Positions 44,520 through 54,254 are shown, counted from the stretch's first letter. The stretch: DNA of 64,000 bases from an uncultured Alphaproteobacteria bacterium (GCA_944390195.1 CALXOZ010000009.1:1-64000); one strand, 5' to 3'. The notes: generated by a model from the sequence alone, not told the origin. Numbers and translations: made by a program.

Positions 44520-44811
44520 GATTATTGCATTTGTTAGTGGTTTTGAGACTTTCTCTCATTTCCCCTAACTATACGCCATATCGTTCAGCTTGCCAACCGC
44601 CAATGATAATACAGCCCAACAGAAACACAGCATTTTAACTAAAGAATGAAAACCCTTAGACGAAAAAACAGATCAAATTTTTTTGTTTGAAAAAGGTTGC
44701 TTTTTGACTGATCATTAATATGCGATACTGTTTTTTTAATAATTTTGAATACAGAACGCGACTTGAATAAGAGGGTGTTTTTTTTACTTTATACACATCT
44801 GAAAAAATTAA

Positions 44812-44850
44812 AAAGCCCTCTGCAACTTTTATGAAAGCAGGGGGCTTTAA
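44812..44850 (-). terminator. Terminator of elbB
   Basis: AAAGCCCTCTGC / GCAGGGGGCTTT stem just after the elbB stop. The 190 bases between the IS end and this hairpin hold nothing recognised. Confidence 0.8.
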
Positions 44851-44862
44851 AAAGTTAAAAAA

Positions 44863-45519
44863 TCACTTTAACATATCCATTAAATCCCTTACGGCATTAG
44901 ATGTGCTTTGAGCCACCTCCTTGAGGCTTTTGTCAAGCATATAACAGGGAGTCGTGATAATCTTATTTTTTTTATCGATACAAACTTGAGCGGCGGAACA
45001 AATTTCAGCAGTGGCTCCCATGGCTTTGATGGCCATAGAGGTTTCAGGATCGTTGCCGATCGTTACACTGACATCCCCTAAAATACGGGCAATTAAAACA
45101 GGAGCTATACATAGCGCCACAATGGGTTTTCCGGCGGCATGCATTTCTTTGACGACACGTTCGACATCTGGATGAACTGTACAGTCCTTTCCTTTTTGCG
45201 CAAAATCACAAAGATTTAAAATTGCCCCCATGCCACCCGGAAATAAAATGGCATCGTAATCGGAAACTTTGAAAGATTTCAAAGAGGATATGTCTCCGCG
45301 GGCTATTCTAGCGGCTTCTACGGGCATACGTCTTTTTTCGGCGCTCGGTTGTTTCGTGAGATGATTCATAACGACATTCTGTTCGCCTTCCGGAGCAAAA
45401 CAATGATAGACCCCGCCTTGTTGTTCAATGGCTAACATCGCCGTAACGGCTTCGTGAATTTCCGAACCGTCCATGACACCGCATCCCGATAAAACGACAG
45501 CAATTTTTTTATTGTTCAT
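44863..45519 (-). CDS. elbB: ElbB-type glyoxalase (DJ-1/PfpI superfamily)
   Basis: A 218-residue protein: KIAVVLSGCGVMDGSEIHEA at the N-terminus, YDAILFPGGMGAILNLCDF, and the nucleophile elbow KPIVALCIAPVLIARIL. ElbB has glyoxalase III-like activity on glyoxal and has been linked to isoprenoid production. The ATG at 45519 is preceded by AAGGAAAA; the open frame extends further upstream without homology. It is divergent from thrC, with about 100 bases between. Confidence 0.9.
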   Translation of the reverse strand: MNNKKIAVVLSGCGVMDGSEIHEAVTAMLAIEQQGGVYHCFAPEGEQNVVMNHLTKQPSAEKRRMPVEAARIARGDISSLKSFKVSDYDAILFPGGMGAILNLCDFAQKGKDCTVHPDVERVVKEMHAAGKPIVALCIAPVLIARILGDVSVTIGNDPETSMAIKAMGATAEICSAAQVCIDKKNKIITTPCYMLDKSLKEVAQSTSNAVRDLMDMLK

Positions 45520-45622
45520 AGTTTTTTCCTTAACATAAATGAAAATCTTTGATGTTGTAATTATATACAAGTTGTATTTATATACAATCATCGTAAAGTA
45601 TAGCTCTAAAACGGAGATGAAA

Positions 45623-47017
45623 TTGAAATACATCAGTACACGGGGGCAAGCCCCATCAATCGGATTTGAAGAAGTTTTATTGGCCGGTTTGGCATCTGAC
45701 GGCGGGCTGTATGTTCCGGAAAGCTATCCGGAATTTTCCAAAGAACAAATCCGTGCAATGAGATCGTTAAGTTACGCCGATTTGGCGGCGCAGATTATGG
45801 CTCCTTTCACGCAAGGGTGTCTGGATATGCAGGACTTGACGGAAGTTTCACATCAAGCCTATAAAAACTTTTCCCATACGGCGGTAGCGCCCCTGAAACA
45901 AGTTAATGACAATTTATGGGTGATGGAGCTGTACCACGGACCGACATTGGCTTTTAAAGATTATGCCATGCAAGTGGTCGGGCGTATGTTTGACAAGGTT
46001 CTTAAACGTAATAACAAACGTGTAACAATCGTCGGTGCCACTTCCGGAGATACGGGATCGGCGGCAATTGAAGCGTGCAAGGTGTGTGAAAATTTAAATA
46101 TTTTCATTTTACATCCATATAAAAGGATTTCCGAAGTCCAGCGTCGTCAAATGACAACGACAATCAGTCCAAATGTTTTTAATATAGCATTGGAAGGCAC
46201 ATTTGATGATTGTCAGTCGATTGTAAAGTCTTTGTTTGCAGATGATGTTTTCCATGCAAGGCATCAGCTTTCGGCCGTCAATTCGATCAATTGGGCCAGG
46301 ATTATGGTGCAAATTGTATATTATTTTCGTGCTGCTTTGGCATTGGGTGCGCCGGACAGGGAAGTGTCTTTCGCGGTTCCGACAGGTAATTTCGGAAATA
46401 TTTTCGCCGGTTATGTTGCCAAACGCATGGGATTGCCGATCAAACAATTGATATTGGGATCGAATGAAAATGATATCCTGCCACGTTTTTTGGAAACGGG
46501 GGTTATGCAAAAACGTCAGGTTAAACCGTCGATCAGCCCGTCAATGGATATTCAAGTGTCTTCCAATTTTGAACGTCTGTTGTTTGAAGTTTTGGATCGG
46601 AATGCTCAGGAAGTTTCCCGTTTGATGGAAAACTTCAAATATGAAGAAAATTACAGTGTTCCCCCCGAAGCTTTAAATAAAATCAACTCTTTATTTTCCG
46701 GTTTGCGTTGCACTGATCGTGAGACGAAAGATGAAATAGAAAAGGTTTATAAAATGTCTGGTGAAATTTTGGACCCGCATTCGGCGATCGGTTTTGCGGC
46801 GGCGGAAAAACATGCCAGAAAAGACATACCTTGTATTGTTTTGGCGACGGCTGATCCGGCTAAATTTCCCCAACCAGTCCATCAGGCGACGGGGGTTGTC
46901 CCGAAGTTGCCTGAAGAGTTGTCCGATCTGATGACAAGACGTGAAAGTTTTACAGTGTTGCCGAACAAATTGGAATCCATAAAATATTTTATAGAAACAT
47001 CAAACAGAAAGGTGTGA
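45623..47017 (+). CDS. thrC: Threonine synthase
   Basis: A 464-residue PLP enzyme making threonine from phosphohomoserine. It starts KYISTRGQAP as the family does, carries the PLP Lys in HGPTLAFKDYAMQ, ATSGDTGSAA and PTGNFGNIFAG. A TTG at 45623 is chosen because GGAG (45613-45616) is 6 nt before it and directly abuts the ATG at 45617, which is too close for normal initiation. The ATG cannot be excluded. It is followed 4 nt later by the M16 peptidase. Confidence 0.93.
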   Translation: MKYISTRGQAPSIGFEEVLLAGLASDGGLYVPESYPEFSKEQIRAMRSLSYADLAAQIMAPFTQGCLDMQDLTEVSHQAYKNFSHTAVAPLKQVNDNLWVMELYHGPTLAFKDYAMQVVGRMFDKVLKRNNKRVTIVGATSGDTGSAAIEACKVCENLNIFILHPYKRISEVQRRQMTTTISPNVFNIALEGTFDDCQSIVKSLFADDVFHARHQLSAVNSINWARIMVQIVYYFRAALALGAPDREVSFAVPTGNFGNIFAGYVAKRMGLPIKQLILGSNENDILPRFLETGVMQKRQVKPSISPSMDIQVSSNFERLLFEVLDRNAQEVSRLMENFKYEENYSVPPEALNKINSLFSGLRCTDRETKDEIEKVYKMSGEILDPHSAIGFAAAEKHARKDIPCIVLATADPAKFPQPVHQATGVVPKLPEELSDLMTRRESFTVLPNKLESIKYFIETSNRKV

Positions 47018-47021
47018 TCGT

Positions 47022-48281
47022 ATGAGTGCGCAAGTTACAGTTCTAAAAAACGGTTTGCGGGTTGTAACAGATCGCATGGACGAGCTTGATACCGTGTCTT
47101 TAGGGGTTTGGGTCGGTGTCGGCGCAATGTATGAACCGGCGGAAATCAATGGTATTTCGCATTTGCTTGAACACATGGCTTTTAAAGGGACGACGACCCG
47201 TTCCGCCCGTCAAATTGCCGAAGAGATCGAAGATGTCGGTGGTTATATCAATGCTTGCACTTCGCGAGAAACAACGTCGTACTATATCAAGGTTTTGAAA
47301 GAGGATGTCGATTTGGCGGTGGATATCCTGTCGGACATATTGCAAAATTCGACTTTTGATGCTCAGGAATTTGATCGGGAGAAAACCGTTGTTTTACAAG
47401 AAATCAATCAATCGATTGATACGCCAGACGATATCATCTTTGATTATTTCCAATCGTGCGCTTTTCCGGATCAACCTGTCGGACGCCCCGTTTTGGGCAG
47501 TATTGAAACCGTACGGCAAATTCAACGTGAGACATTGGATCAATATATGAAATCCAATTATACTCCCGAACGGATGGTTGTTGCCGCCAGCGGAAAAGTC
47601 GATCATGATCGTTTTGTGCATTTGGTCGAACAATCGTTTGGCTCTATGACGCATAAAGCGGGATTGAAGGCTTCTCCGGCGGTTTATAAAGCCGGAGAAT
47701 ACAGGGAAAACAAGGCGTTGGAACAAGTGAACCTTGTTTTGGGGTTTAAGGGGGTTTCTATTGCCGGAGACGATTATTATACCGCTCATATCCTGTCAAC
47801 AATTTTAGGTGGCGGAATGTCGTCTCGCTTATTTCAGAAAATACGGGAAAAAAGAGGATTAGCCTATTCCGTTTATTCCTTTAACGCGGCGGCATCCAAC
47901 GGAGGGTTGTTTGGCATTTATGCGGGGACGGGAGAAAAAGAAACGGCAGAGCTGTTGCCTGCCATATGTCAGGAAATTCAAAAAATAAAACAATCTCTTG
48001 TCGGTCGGGAAGAACTTATGCGTGCAAAAGCCCAGTTGAAAGCGGGTGTTTTAATGTCTTTGGAACATCCGGGGGTGCGCTCCGAACAAAATGCGGGACA
48101 CTTGTTGTCTTTTGACAGGCTGTTGTCAAAAGAGGAAATACTGCAAAAAATCGCCGCCACGACAGAAGAACAGGTCGCTCAGCTGGCTAATCGCATTTTT
48201 TGTGAAAAACCCGCCTTCGCTTGTTTGGGGCCGGTTGGATATGTCATGTCTTACGACCGGTTGATGGAAGCGTTACAATAA
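47022..48281 (+). CDS. M16 zinc peptidase, mitochondrial processing peptidase-like
   Basis: A 419-residue M16B peptidase. The inverted zinc motif HLLEHMAFKG (residues about 47-56) and the downstream glutamate region (EIEDVGGYINACTSRETTSYY) are intact, so it should be active. The glycine-rich C-terminal domain contains LGGGMSSRLFQKIREKRGLAYS. Alphaproteobacteria commonly keep this gene after thrC. It probably degrades or processes small peptides. Confidence 0.92.
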   Translation: MSAQVTVLKNGLRVVTDRMDELDTVSLGVWVGVGAMYEPAEINGISHLLEHMAFKGTTTRSARQIAEEIEDVGGYINACTSRETTSYYIKVLKEDVDLAVDILSDILQNSTFDAQEFDREKTVVLQEINQSIDTPDDIIFDYFQSCAFPDQPVGRPVLGSIETVRQIQRETLDQYMKSNYTPERMVVAASGKVDHDRFVHLVEQSFGSMTHKAGLKASPAVYKAGEYRENKALEQVNLVLGFKGVSIAGDDYYTAHILSTILGGGMSSRLFQKIREKRGLAYSVYSFNAAASNGGLFGIYAGTGEKETAELLPAICQEIQKIKQSLVGREELMRAKAQLKAGVLMSLEHPGVRSEQNAGHLLSFDRLLSKEEILQKIAATTEEQVAQLANRIFCEKPAFACLGPVGYVMSYDRLMEALQ

Positions 48282-48291
48282 GGGAAACCTT

Positions 48292-48480
48292 ATGACTTGT
48301 AATGATGAAATCCTCATGCAAATATATGCTGTCGGGAACGCGCTGAAAGTAACGGCGGTCGATGCCGCTTCAGGTGTGGAGGTGTCCTTTGTGGCCGCTA
48401 AAAACACCCCGTTGTTTTCTTTGAAAATGATGGCAAAAAAGAAATTGTCATACGTTATGGCAAAAAATAATCAAGCCTAG
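48292..48480 (+). CDS. DUF6898-like small protein
   Basis: A 62-residue protein: QIYAVGNALKVTAVDAASGVEV, then a lysine-rich MMAKKKLSYVMAK end. The pattern fits DUF6898, a small conserved alphaproteobacterial family of unknown function. It sits between the M16 gene and rpiB in the same direction. Confidence 0.7.
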   Translation: MTCNDEILMQIYAVGNALKVTAVDAASGVEVSFVAAKNTPLFSLKMMAKKKLSYVMAKNNQA

Positions 48481-48535
48481 CCAAAAGGGTTTGATTGTGT
48501 TAAGAAAGTAAAAAAAATGGGAAAAGGAGCTTTTT

Positions 48536-48976
48536 ATGAAAAAAAGTGTGGCACTCGCTTCGGATCACGGCGGCTTTGAATTGAAAAATTCATTAGTCGA
48601 AAAATTAAAAAAAGACGGTTATAACGTCTTGGATTTGGGAACTCATACTTCTGAAAGCGTCGATTATCCCGATATTGCCGTTTTGATGGCTGATGCCATA
48701 AAAAACAATAAGGTTGAATATGGTATTTTATTGTGCGGTACGGGAATAGGGATCAGTATTGCCGCCAATCGTTTTCCTTTCATACGCGCCGCTTTGGTTC
48801 ATGACGGTTTCGGCGCGCGTCTGTCCCGCCAGCATAATAATGCTAATGTCATGGTTTTGGGCGGTCGCACGACAGGAACGGAGATTGCTTACGATTGTGC
48901 CGATATATTTTTAAATACGGATTTTTTGGGCGGTCGCCACGCAAGGCGTGTTGAAAAATTGTCTCATTTGTGCTGA
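48536..48976 (+). CDS. rpiB: Ribose-5-phosphate isomerase B
   Basis: A 146-residue Rpi[31 protein letters not shown] (the phosphate-binding Cys region), and [17 protein letters not shown]. It interconverts ribose-5-phosphate and ribulose-5-phosphate. AAAAGGAG precedes the ATG. glyA follows 14 nt later. Confidence 0.95.
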   Translation: MKKSVALASDHGGFELKNSLVEKLKKDGYNVLDLGTHTSESVDYPDIAVLMADAIKNNKVEYGILLCGTGIGISIAANRFPFIRAALVHDGFGARLSRQHNNANVMVLGGRTTGTEIAYDCADIFLNTDFLGGRHARRVEKLSHLC

Positions 48977-48990
48977 AAGGTTATCTTAAT

Positions 48991-50277
48991 ATGGAAAATT
49001 CTTTTTTTTCGTCCTCTTTAAAACAAAGCGATCCGGATATTTATGCCGGTATTGTTAAAGAATTGCATCGTCAACAAAATCAGATCGAATTGATTGCTTC
49101 GGAAAATATTGTTTCTCAAGCGGTTTTACAAGCGCAAGGATCCATTTTGACGAACAAGTACGCGGAAGGTTATAGCGGCAGACGTTATTACGGAGGGTGC
49201 GAATTTGTTGATATTGCTGAAAATCTTGCCATAGAACGGGCAAAGAAACTCTTTGACGCCCAATATGTCAACGTTCAGCCTCATTCGGGAGCTCAAGCAA
49301 ACGGCGCCGTTTTGTTGGCTTTGTTACAACCCGGTGATACGTTGATGGGGATGTCTTTGGATGCAGGAGGACATTTGACACATGGCGCAGCTCCGGCTTT
49401 ATCGGGAAAATGGTTCCATTCCGTTCAATACGGCGTTCGTAAAGAAGACGGTTTGATTGATTTTGATCAAGTCGAAACGTTGGCAAAGGAAAACAAGCCT
49501 AAATTAATCATAGCGGGCGGTTCGGCTTATCCGCGTGCCATTGATTTTGCGAAATTCAGGGAAATTGCGGATTCCGTCGGAGCTCTTTTAATGGTTGACA
49601 TGGCTCATTTTGCGGGTCTTGTCGCCGGAGGCGTTCATGATAATCCGTTAAAATATGCCGATATTGTAACAACAACGACACATAAAACATTGAGAGGTCC
49701 TCGCGGCGGTATGATTTTGACAAATCGGGAAGATTTGGCAAAGAAAATTAACTCTGCCGTTTTCCCCGGGCTTCAAGGTGGTCCTTTGATGCATGTTATA
49801 GCGGCAAAAGCGGTCGCTTTGGGGGAGGCCTTAAAGCCTGAGTTCAAAGAGTATGCCAAAAATGTTGTCGCAAATGCCAAAGTGCTCGGAGAAACTTTGA
49901 TTAACAGAGGATTAAACTTGGTTTCCGGCGGAACCGATACGCATTTGGTCTTGGTTGATTTGCGTCCGAAACATTTGACCGGTAAAAAAGCGGAAAAAAG
50001 TTTGGAACGCGCTCATATGACATGTAATAAAAACGGTATCCCGTTTGATCCTGAAAAACCGACGGTTACTTCTGGTGTGCGTCTGGGAACGCCCGCAGGG
50101 ACAACTCGCGGGTTCGGTGTCGAAGAATTCAAATTGATCGGGAACCTGATCGGTGATGTTTTGGACGCTCTGGCTGAAAACCCAGAAGACAATTCTGTCG
50201 CCGAAGAAAAGGCAAAAGAAACTGTTTTGGGTTTATGCTCACGTTTTCCGATTTATACTCATCTGATGGAGGGGTGA
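48991..50277 (+). CDS. glyA: Serine hydroxymethyltransferase
   Basis: A 428-residue PLP enzyme that converts serine and tetrahydrofolate to glycine and methylene-tetrahydrofolate. Visible are [35 protein letters not shown] and the PLP-Lys motif [14 protein letters not shown]. The start at 48991 matches the family; an in-frame GTG at 48970 would lie within rpiB. rpiB-glyA-nrdR-nusB form a tight operon. Confidence 0.96.
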   Translation: MENSFFSSSLKQSDPDIYAGIVKELHRQQNQIELIASENIVSQAVLQAQGSILTNKYAEGYSGRRYYGGCEFVDIAENLAIERAKKLFDAQYVNVQPHSGAQANGAVLLALLQPGDTLMGMSLDAGGHLTHGAAPALSGKWFHSVQYGVRKEDGLIDFDQVETLAKENKPKLIIAGGSAYPRAIDFAKFREIADSVGALLMVDMAHFAGLVAGGVHDNPLKYADIVTTTTHKTLRGPRGGMILTNREDLAKKINSAVFPGLQGGPLMHVIAAKAVALGEALKPEFKEYAKNVVANAKVLGETLINRGLNLVSGGTDTHLVLVDLRPKHLTGKKAEKSLERAHMTCNKNGIPFDPEKPTVTSGVRLGTPAGTTRGFGVEEFKLIGNLIGDVLDALAENPEDNSVAEEKAKETVLGLCSRFPIYTHLMEG

Positions 50278-50280
50278 TTT

Positions 50281-50760
50281 ATGCGTTGTCCTTTTTGCGG
50301 GTTTGAAGAAACGCAAGTCAAGGATTCCCGTCCCAGTGAAGATAATTCCGCTATTCGCAGGCGTCGTTTTTGCACAGCATGCGGATCGCGGTTTACAACA
50401 TTTGAACGTGTCCAGTTACGCGAGTTGACGGTTATTAAAAAAGATAAAAGCAAAACACCGTTTGATCGTGAAAAATTACAACGCTCTATTACAATTGCGG
50501 TCAGAAAACGACCGATCAGTCCGGAACAGGTCGAATTAATTGTAAACAGCATACAACGGCAATTGGAACTTTCCGGAGAAAGTGAAATTTTATCAAAGCA
50601 AATCGGAGAAATGGTCATGGAGGCTTTGTCTGGTTTGGATCCTGTAGCTTATGTCCGTTTTGCATCAGTCTATCGCGATTTCCGTGAAGCCAAAGATTTT
50701 AAGGCTTTTATAAGTTCATTGGAAGCTGTCGCCGATTCTGGATCGTTAAAAGGGGAATAA
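50281..50760 (+). CDS. nrdR: Transcriptional repressor NrdR
   Basis: A 159-residue NrdR: zinc ribbon [17 protein letters not shown] / [11 protein letters not shown], then the ATP-cone. It represses ribonucleotide reductase genes according to (d)ATP level. GGAGGGG precedes the ATG. Confidence 0.96.
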   Translation: MRCPFCGFEETQVKDSRPSEDNSAIRRRRFCTACGSRFTTFERVQLRELTVIKKDKSKTPFDREKLQRSITIAVRKRPISPEQVELIVNSIQRQLELSGESEILSKQIGEMVMEALSGLDPVAYVRFASVYRDFREAKDFKAFISSLEAVADSGSLKGE

Positions 50761-50761
50761 A

Positions 50762-51241
50762 ATGTCGAAAATTAAAACTAATCGTAGCTCGGCTCGATTG
50801 GCTGCTGTTCAAGCGTTATATCAATATTCGTTCGGAGATAAAACATTAGATGAAATTGCGCGGGATTTCATGTCCGGAAACATCGGAGGAGAGCTTATTG
50901 AAGAAGATGCGGATAGCGGTACGGAACATTTTGTTCCTGTCATGACTGCGGAACCGACATTATTTGCGGGGATTCTTTCTTCATTTTCTGAAAATAACGA
51001 GCAAATCAATGACATGATAAATGCCTCTTTTACAGAAGAATGGCCGGCTGAACGTGTCGAATTGACGTTAAAAGCGATTTTACAAGCGGGAACAGCCGAA
51101 TTGCTGGCGTATCCGCAAACGCCTTTGGCAATTATCATTACCGAATATATTGATATAGCTAAAAGTTTTTATTCGGGGGCTGAAGTTAAAGTAACAAACG
51201 GTATCTTGGACCGTTTGGCAAAAATTTTACGTCAGTCTTGA
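50762..51241 (+). CDS. nusB: Transcription antitermination factor NusB
   Basis: A 159-residue NusB: RSSARLAAVQALYQYSFGD at the N-terminus and LLAYPQTPLAIIITEYIDIA with KVTNGILDRLAK at the end. NusB acts with NusE in rRNA antitermination. It begins 1 nt after nrdR. Between them is a 30-residue acidic insertion (GGELIEEDADSGTEHFVPVM) not seen in short NusB proteins. Confidence 0.92.
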   Translation: MSKIKTNRSSARLAAVQALYQYSFGDKTLDEIARDFMSGNIGGELIEEDADSGTEHFVPVMTAEPTLFAGILSSFSENNEQINDMINASFTEEWPAERVELTLKAILQAGTAELLAYPQTPLAIIITEYIDIAKSFYSGAEVKVTNGILDRLAKILRQS

Positions 51242-51660
51242 TTTCTTTTGTCTTGGATCAAAAGCGTCTTTTGGGAGGATGGTTTATTTGTTTGTTTGAC
51301 TGTGAATTCAGGTTCGATGTCTGGTTGTTCAGGTTGAAACGTGTCGGACGGAGAAAAAATCTTTTTCCAAATATCAAAAGATACTTTTGCACCGGATAAA
51401 AATAAGAAAAAATATATGAAATAATATCCGAAAAATAGTAACATAGCCCAAATAGGAGACCACCCCCATCCTTGAACGGCTCCGTAAACACCGACAAAAG
51501 GACCGATGACAGGAATAAATAATAATAATAATGCTGCAAAACCTGAAAAGATCCAATGCAGTCCGAGCAAATGGACGATGCCTTCAACACCGGCAAAAAA
51601 CTGTAATAACTTGATAAGTATGTAAAAAATAATAAAAAATAGAGATGACTTCAAAAACAT
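51232..51660 (-). CDS. Hypothetical inner-membrane protein, 142 residues
   Basis: Three hydrophobic helices (FFIIFYILIKLLQFF; LHWIFSGFAALLLLFIPVIG; MLLFFGYYFIYFFLFL) followed by a polar C-terminal tail with EQPDIEPEF. No family recognised. It converges on nusB and overlaps its end by 10 nt. Confidence 0.65.
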   Translation of the reverse strand: MFLKSSLFFIIFYILIKLLQFFAGVEGIVHLLGLHWIFSGFAALLLLFIPVIGPFVGVYGAVQGWGWSPIWAMLLFFGYYFIYFFLFLSGAKVSFDIWKKIFSPSDTFQPEQPDIEPEFTVKQTNKPSSQKTLLIQDKRNQD

Positions 51661-51784
51661 GATTTTTTTGTCCTTTTTCGATATTTTATCTATTTTTTAT
51701 GAAAAATATATCTTTTTTCCATATTGGTAATAAAATTTTAAAACAATAGCAGTATCTTGAAAATTCAACACACAGGAAGAAAGC

Positions 51785-52150
51785 ATGAGAAAAATTATTC
51801 AGGATAAGCTTTATTTCGTTTTTCGTGATTCTGATGGAATAATCGGTTTTACAATAAAGGCCTATGAGGGGGAGCCGGTCAATCCTCGCTTTTTATTTGA
51901 TGATGACTTCCATGTTTTTTTGTTGCGTCGTCCGGGGCAGGTTATTTTACTGGATAGTGTTGCAGAGGAATTGGTATCCTTGTTGTTGACAGCACGAAAA
52001 GTAAGATTTTTAGAAACACCGGAAGATTCATCTAAAATCGTTCGCCAATATGACGTGACTGTTACAAAAGTTCAAAATATTTCATTGTCATCAACGCAAA
52101 TCGTTCCTTCTGAAGAACCATTTTTTACAGAATTGTTGTATTCTGCCTAA
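51785..52150 (+). CDS. Hypothetical protein, paralogue of the gene at 59759
   Basis: A 121-residue protein with no membrane helix: FRDSDGIIGFTIKAYEGEPV, RFLFDDDFHVFLLRR, VILLDSVAEELVSLLLTARK. The same scheme (LKAREGSPDRPQILF; MIVLDYIHPEVCPLLKEA; VREYVATVRHVSKL) is found at 59759-60094, so both belong to one unnamed family. AGGAAGAAAGC precedes the ATG. Confidence 0.65.
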   Translation: MRKIIQDKLYFVFRDSDGIIGFTIKAYEGEPVNPRFLFDDDFHVFLLRRPGQVILLDSVAEELVSLLLTARKVRFLETPEDSSKIVRQYDVTVTKVQNISLSSTQIVPSEEPFFTELLYSA

Positions 52151-52392
52151 GTCCGTTCATAATACCAGTATCTGTCTGAAAAAGTGGTATCAAAACGCGT
52201 TTTTTCATGAGATAAAATATGGTTTTGAGCCGGAATGATAAAATCGCTTTTTAAATCATGTAACCCGTTGATGTAATCCGATAAGTCGATAGATTTCAAA
52301 CAAAGGGAGAGTTGTTGTATTTCTTTGAAAAAAAGTGATTCTTTTTCAAGAATGTTAAGTAAGATATCGTAATCGGTATAGAAAAGAGGCAT
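52147..52392 (-). CDS. Hypothetical protein, 81 residues
   Basis: A small soluble, helical protein: YDILLNILEKESLFFKEIQQ and LKSDFIIPAQNHILSHEKTR. It converges on the previous gene with a 4-nt overlap. No family recognised; AAGGAACG lies before the ATG. Confidence 0.5.
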   Translation of the reverse strand: MPLFYTDYDILLNILEKESLFFKEIQQLSLCLKSIDLSDYINGLHDLKSDFIIPAQNHILSHEKTRFDTTFSDRYWYYERT

Positions 52393-52467
52393 GAGCGTTC
52401 CTTAAAATAATAACAATATGTTATTTATTTTTTTTAGGAAATCAACCCTTAAATTATTCCAGAAATA

Positions 52468-52497
52468 AAAAAAGCCGAAAAGAATCCGGCTTTTCTT
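52468..52497 (-). terminator. Terminator of the outer membrane protein gene
   Basis: AAAAGCCG / CGGCTTTT stem with A and T runs, just after the stop at 52512. Confidence 0.75.
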
Positions 52498-52511
52498 TGT
52501 CTTGCTAAATG

Positions 52512-53057
52512 TTAAAATGCAAATCTTAAACCAGCATAAAACTCGTTTGATTTAATTTGTTCGCCAAGGTCTTGGAAACGATACCCTAAATCGAAAGTGA
52601 TATCATTTGTCATATCATAACCGACACCGACACCGCCACCCCATGAAAATTTATATTCTGTTTCAGAAGAAACGCCAATATACCTCTGTTTCAATCTGGA
52701 AGCACCGATAGCCAAGTTGATATAAGGACGTAATTCCGATCCGGTATCAATATCATAATATCCATTGACCATTAAGCTCATTGTATCGACTTTATGTTTT
52801 GCGCCCAAATAGTCCCCTTCGATTTTGTTACGGTATGTGTATTCCAATTCGGTTCTGAATTCATTCAACTGCATACCAAGAGCGGCAGATCCTTCCCAAG
52901 CATTTTTGTCGATATGATTTTTTAACATTGCCAAACCGGTTCTGACGGCAACGTAAGGACGATCACCGCAAGGTTCTTGGGCTTTGGCCGAAGAAACAAA
53001 AACAGTTAAAGCCATGGCGGAGGCAATACTTCCTAAAAGGATTTTTTTAAGTAACAT
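52512..53057 (-). CDS. Outer-membrane beta-barrel protein (OmpA/Omp25-like)
   Basis: A 181-residue protein with a signal peptide (MLLKKILLGSIASAMALTVFVSSAKA) and an eight-stranded porin-like barrel. Alternating strands such as RPYVAVRTGLAMLK, RTELEYTYRNKIEG, WGGGVGVGYDMTNDITFDLG and FYAGLRFAF are visible, ending in a terminal Phe as usual for outer-membrane insertion. AGGAGAA precedes the ATG. Confidence 0.85.
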   Translation of the reverse strand: MLLKKILLGSIASAMALTVFVSSAKAQEPCGDRPYVAVRTGLAMLKNHIDKNAWEGSAALGMQLNEFRTELEYTYRNKIEGDYLGAKHKVDTMSLMVNGYYDIDTGSELRPYINLAIGASRLKQRYIGVSSETEYKFSWGGGVGVGYDMTNDITFDLGYRFQDLGEQIKSNEFYAGLRFAF

Positions 53058-53204
53058 AATATTCTCCTTTACTATTTAACGATACATATATATGTATAAA
53101 GCTCGATTATTATAAAAATGCGTGCTTTCAAAAAATATGTTACTGTTTTTATTCACTTTGTCATGATGGTATTTGAGCTATAAATTAATAGAATTTTTTT
53201 TATT

Positions 53205-53713
53205 CTATTGTATATATTCGATCTTGTTCAGAAGAATATTCAGATTAAGCTCATTTTTTATTTTTTTCATCGTTTCGCAATCTATCTGTTTATAGGAATA
53301 AAAATCATATTTTCTTTTTAATTCGGCCCAGATAGAATTTGGATGACGATTTTGCTTTTTAGATAAGCCTTTGACATAATTTTTTAATAATTCTATTTCT
53401 GAAGGAGAAGATATACAACTTTCGGTTGTATTTTGCTTACTTTCAAAATTATGGCGGGAAACGGGGATTAAAAAAAGAGTAAAACAACAACAACCCCTAA
53501 AAAAAGAGGAGCTCTTTTTTTTGATTGCCAGCCAATATTATTATGATTTCCATTGATGTAAATGAAGATGACTTTATCTTTTGCTAAAAAAGGATCATGT
53601 TGTATTTTTTCTTGTTTTTTCTCTTGTCCTACAGGTTCATTAAGCAGATTTTGTAAGTGTTTTATACGGTCTTCAAAAGTATTTGTTTTTGGTCGGTTAT
53701 CTTGTTCTATCAT
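53205..53713 (-). pseudogene. Single-pass membrane protein gene, frameshifted at a T7 run
   Basis: Starting at ATG 53713 (overlapping the stop of the XRE gene, ATGA), the frame gives MIEQDNRPKTNTFEDRIKHL, KVIFIYINGNHNNIGWQ and the membrane helix PLFLGVVVVLLF. It stops at a run of seven T (A7 on the + strand, 53469-53475). With eight T it continues LIPVSRHNFESKQNTTESC and NRHPNSIWAELKRKYDFYS to a stop at 53205. The C-terminal WAELKRKYDFYSYKQI recalls phage antirepressor (ORF6C-like) sequences. Either the gene is broken, phase-variable, or the run was misread. Confidence 0.6.
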
Positions 53714-54111
53714 GCAACAGCCTCTATTACCCATTCAATTGCTTTTTGTGCATTTTCTGTTGATTCTGATACGATTATGTCATAAACAACAGCAACAATG
53801 CGGGCGCTCTGTTCCGCTGAAAAGTTTTTATGACGACTTTCTTCGTATTTTTTTAAAAATAAAACAGCTGTTTCCAGTGCATTTTTGTCAATTTTCGGTA
53901 ATTCTCTAGGAGTATTTTCTTCGAATCCGTATAACCAATTTGGTGATACATTAAATGTTTGACAAATTTTGCAAAACATTTGCGCATCAGGTTCACGTTT
54001 GTTTTTTAAATACTGATTCAGTCGGCTTTGACTGATTTCCAGCTGATCTGCTGCCCTTTGTTGAGTTAATCCCAATTCAGAAATCCTTTGATGCAGACGT
54101 TCTCCTATCAT
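53710..54111 (-). CDS. XRE-family phage-type regulator
   Basis: A 133-residue repressor-like protein. The N-terminal XRE domain reads LHQRISELGLTQQRAADQLE and ISQSRLNQYLKNKREPDAQM, followed by NVSPNWLYGF and a helical C-terminus (AEQSARIVAVVYDIIVSE). It is co-transcribed with the frameshifted membrane gene. This pair may be a phage remnant. Confidence 0.82.
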   Translation of the reverse strand: MIGERLHQRISELGLTQQRAADQLEISQSRLNQYLKNKREPDAQMFCKICQTFNVSPNWLYGFEENTPRELPKIDKNALETAVLFLKKYEESRHKNFSAEQSARIVAVVYDIIVSESTENAQKAIEWVIEAVA

Positions 54112-54254
54112 AATGACCTCTTAAATTTTTAATCAACTCTACAGAAACATATTGACATATTTTATCACAAAAAAAAATTAACTAGTTGTGATTGATTGTT
54201 TAAACAATATGTGATAAAATGCCCCTTTCTTAATACTTGATGCAGGAGACTTTC

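Larger units (their letters stand above)
41746..44624. mobile_element. IS1595-family insertion sequence with passenger genes (41754-44616) and its target duplication
   Basis: The left end begins GGCTGTGTTATCATT (41754) and the right end, read inward on the - strand, GGCTGTATTATCATT (ending 44616). The similarity continues for about 30 bases (GGTTAACGC versus GGTTGGCAAGC). Both sides are flanked by CAACAGAA (41746-41753 and 44617-44624), a perfect 8-bp duplication as IS1595 elements produce. Inside are four passenger genes and a transposase broken by a 20-bp tandem duplication. The exact target duplication indicates a recent insertion. Confidence 0.93.
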
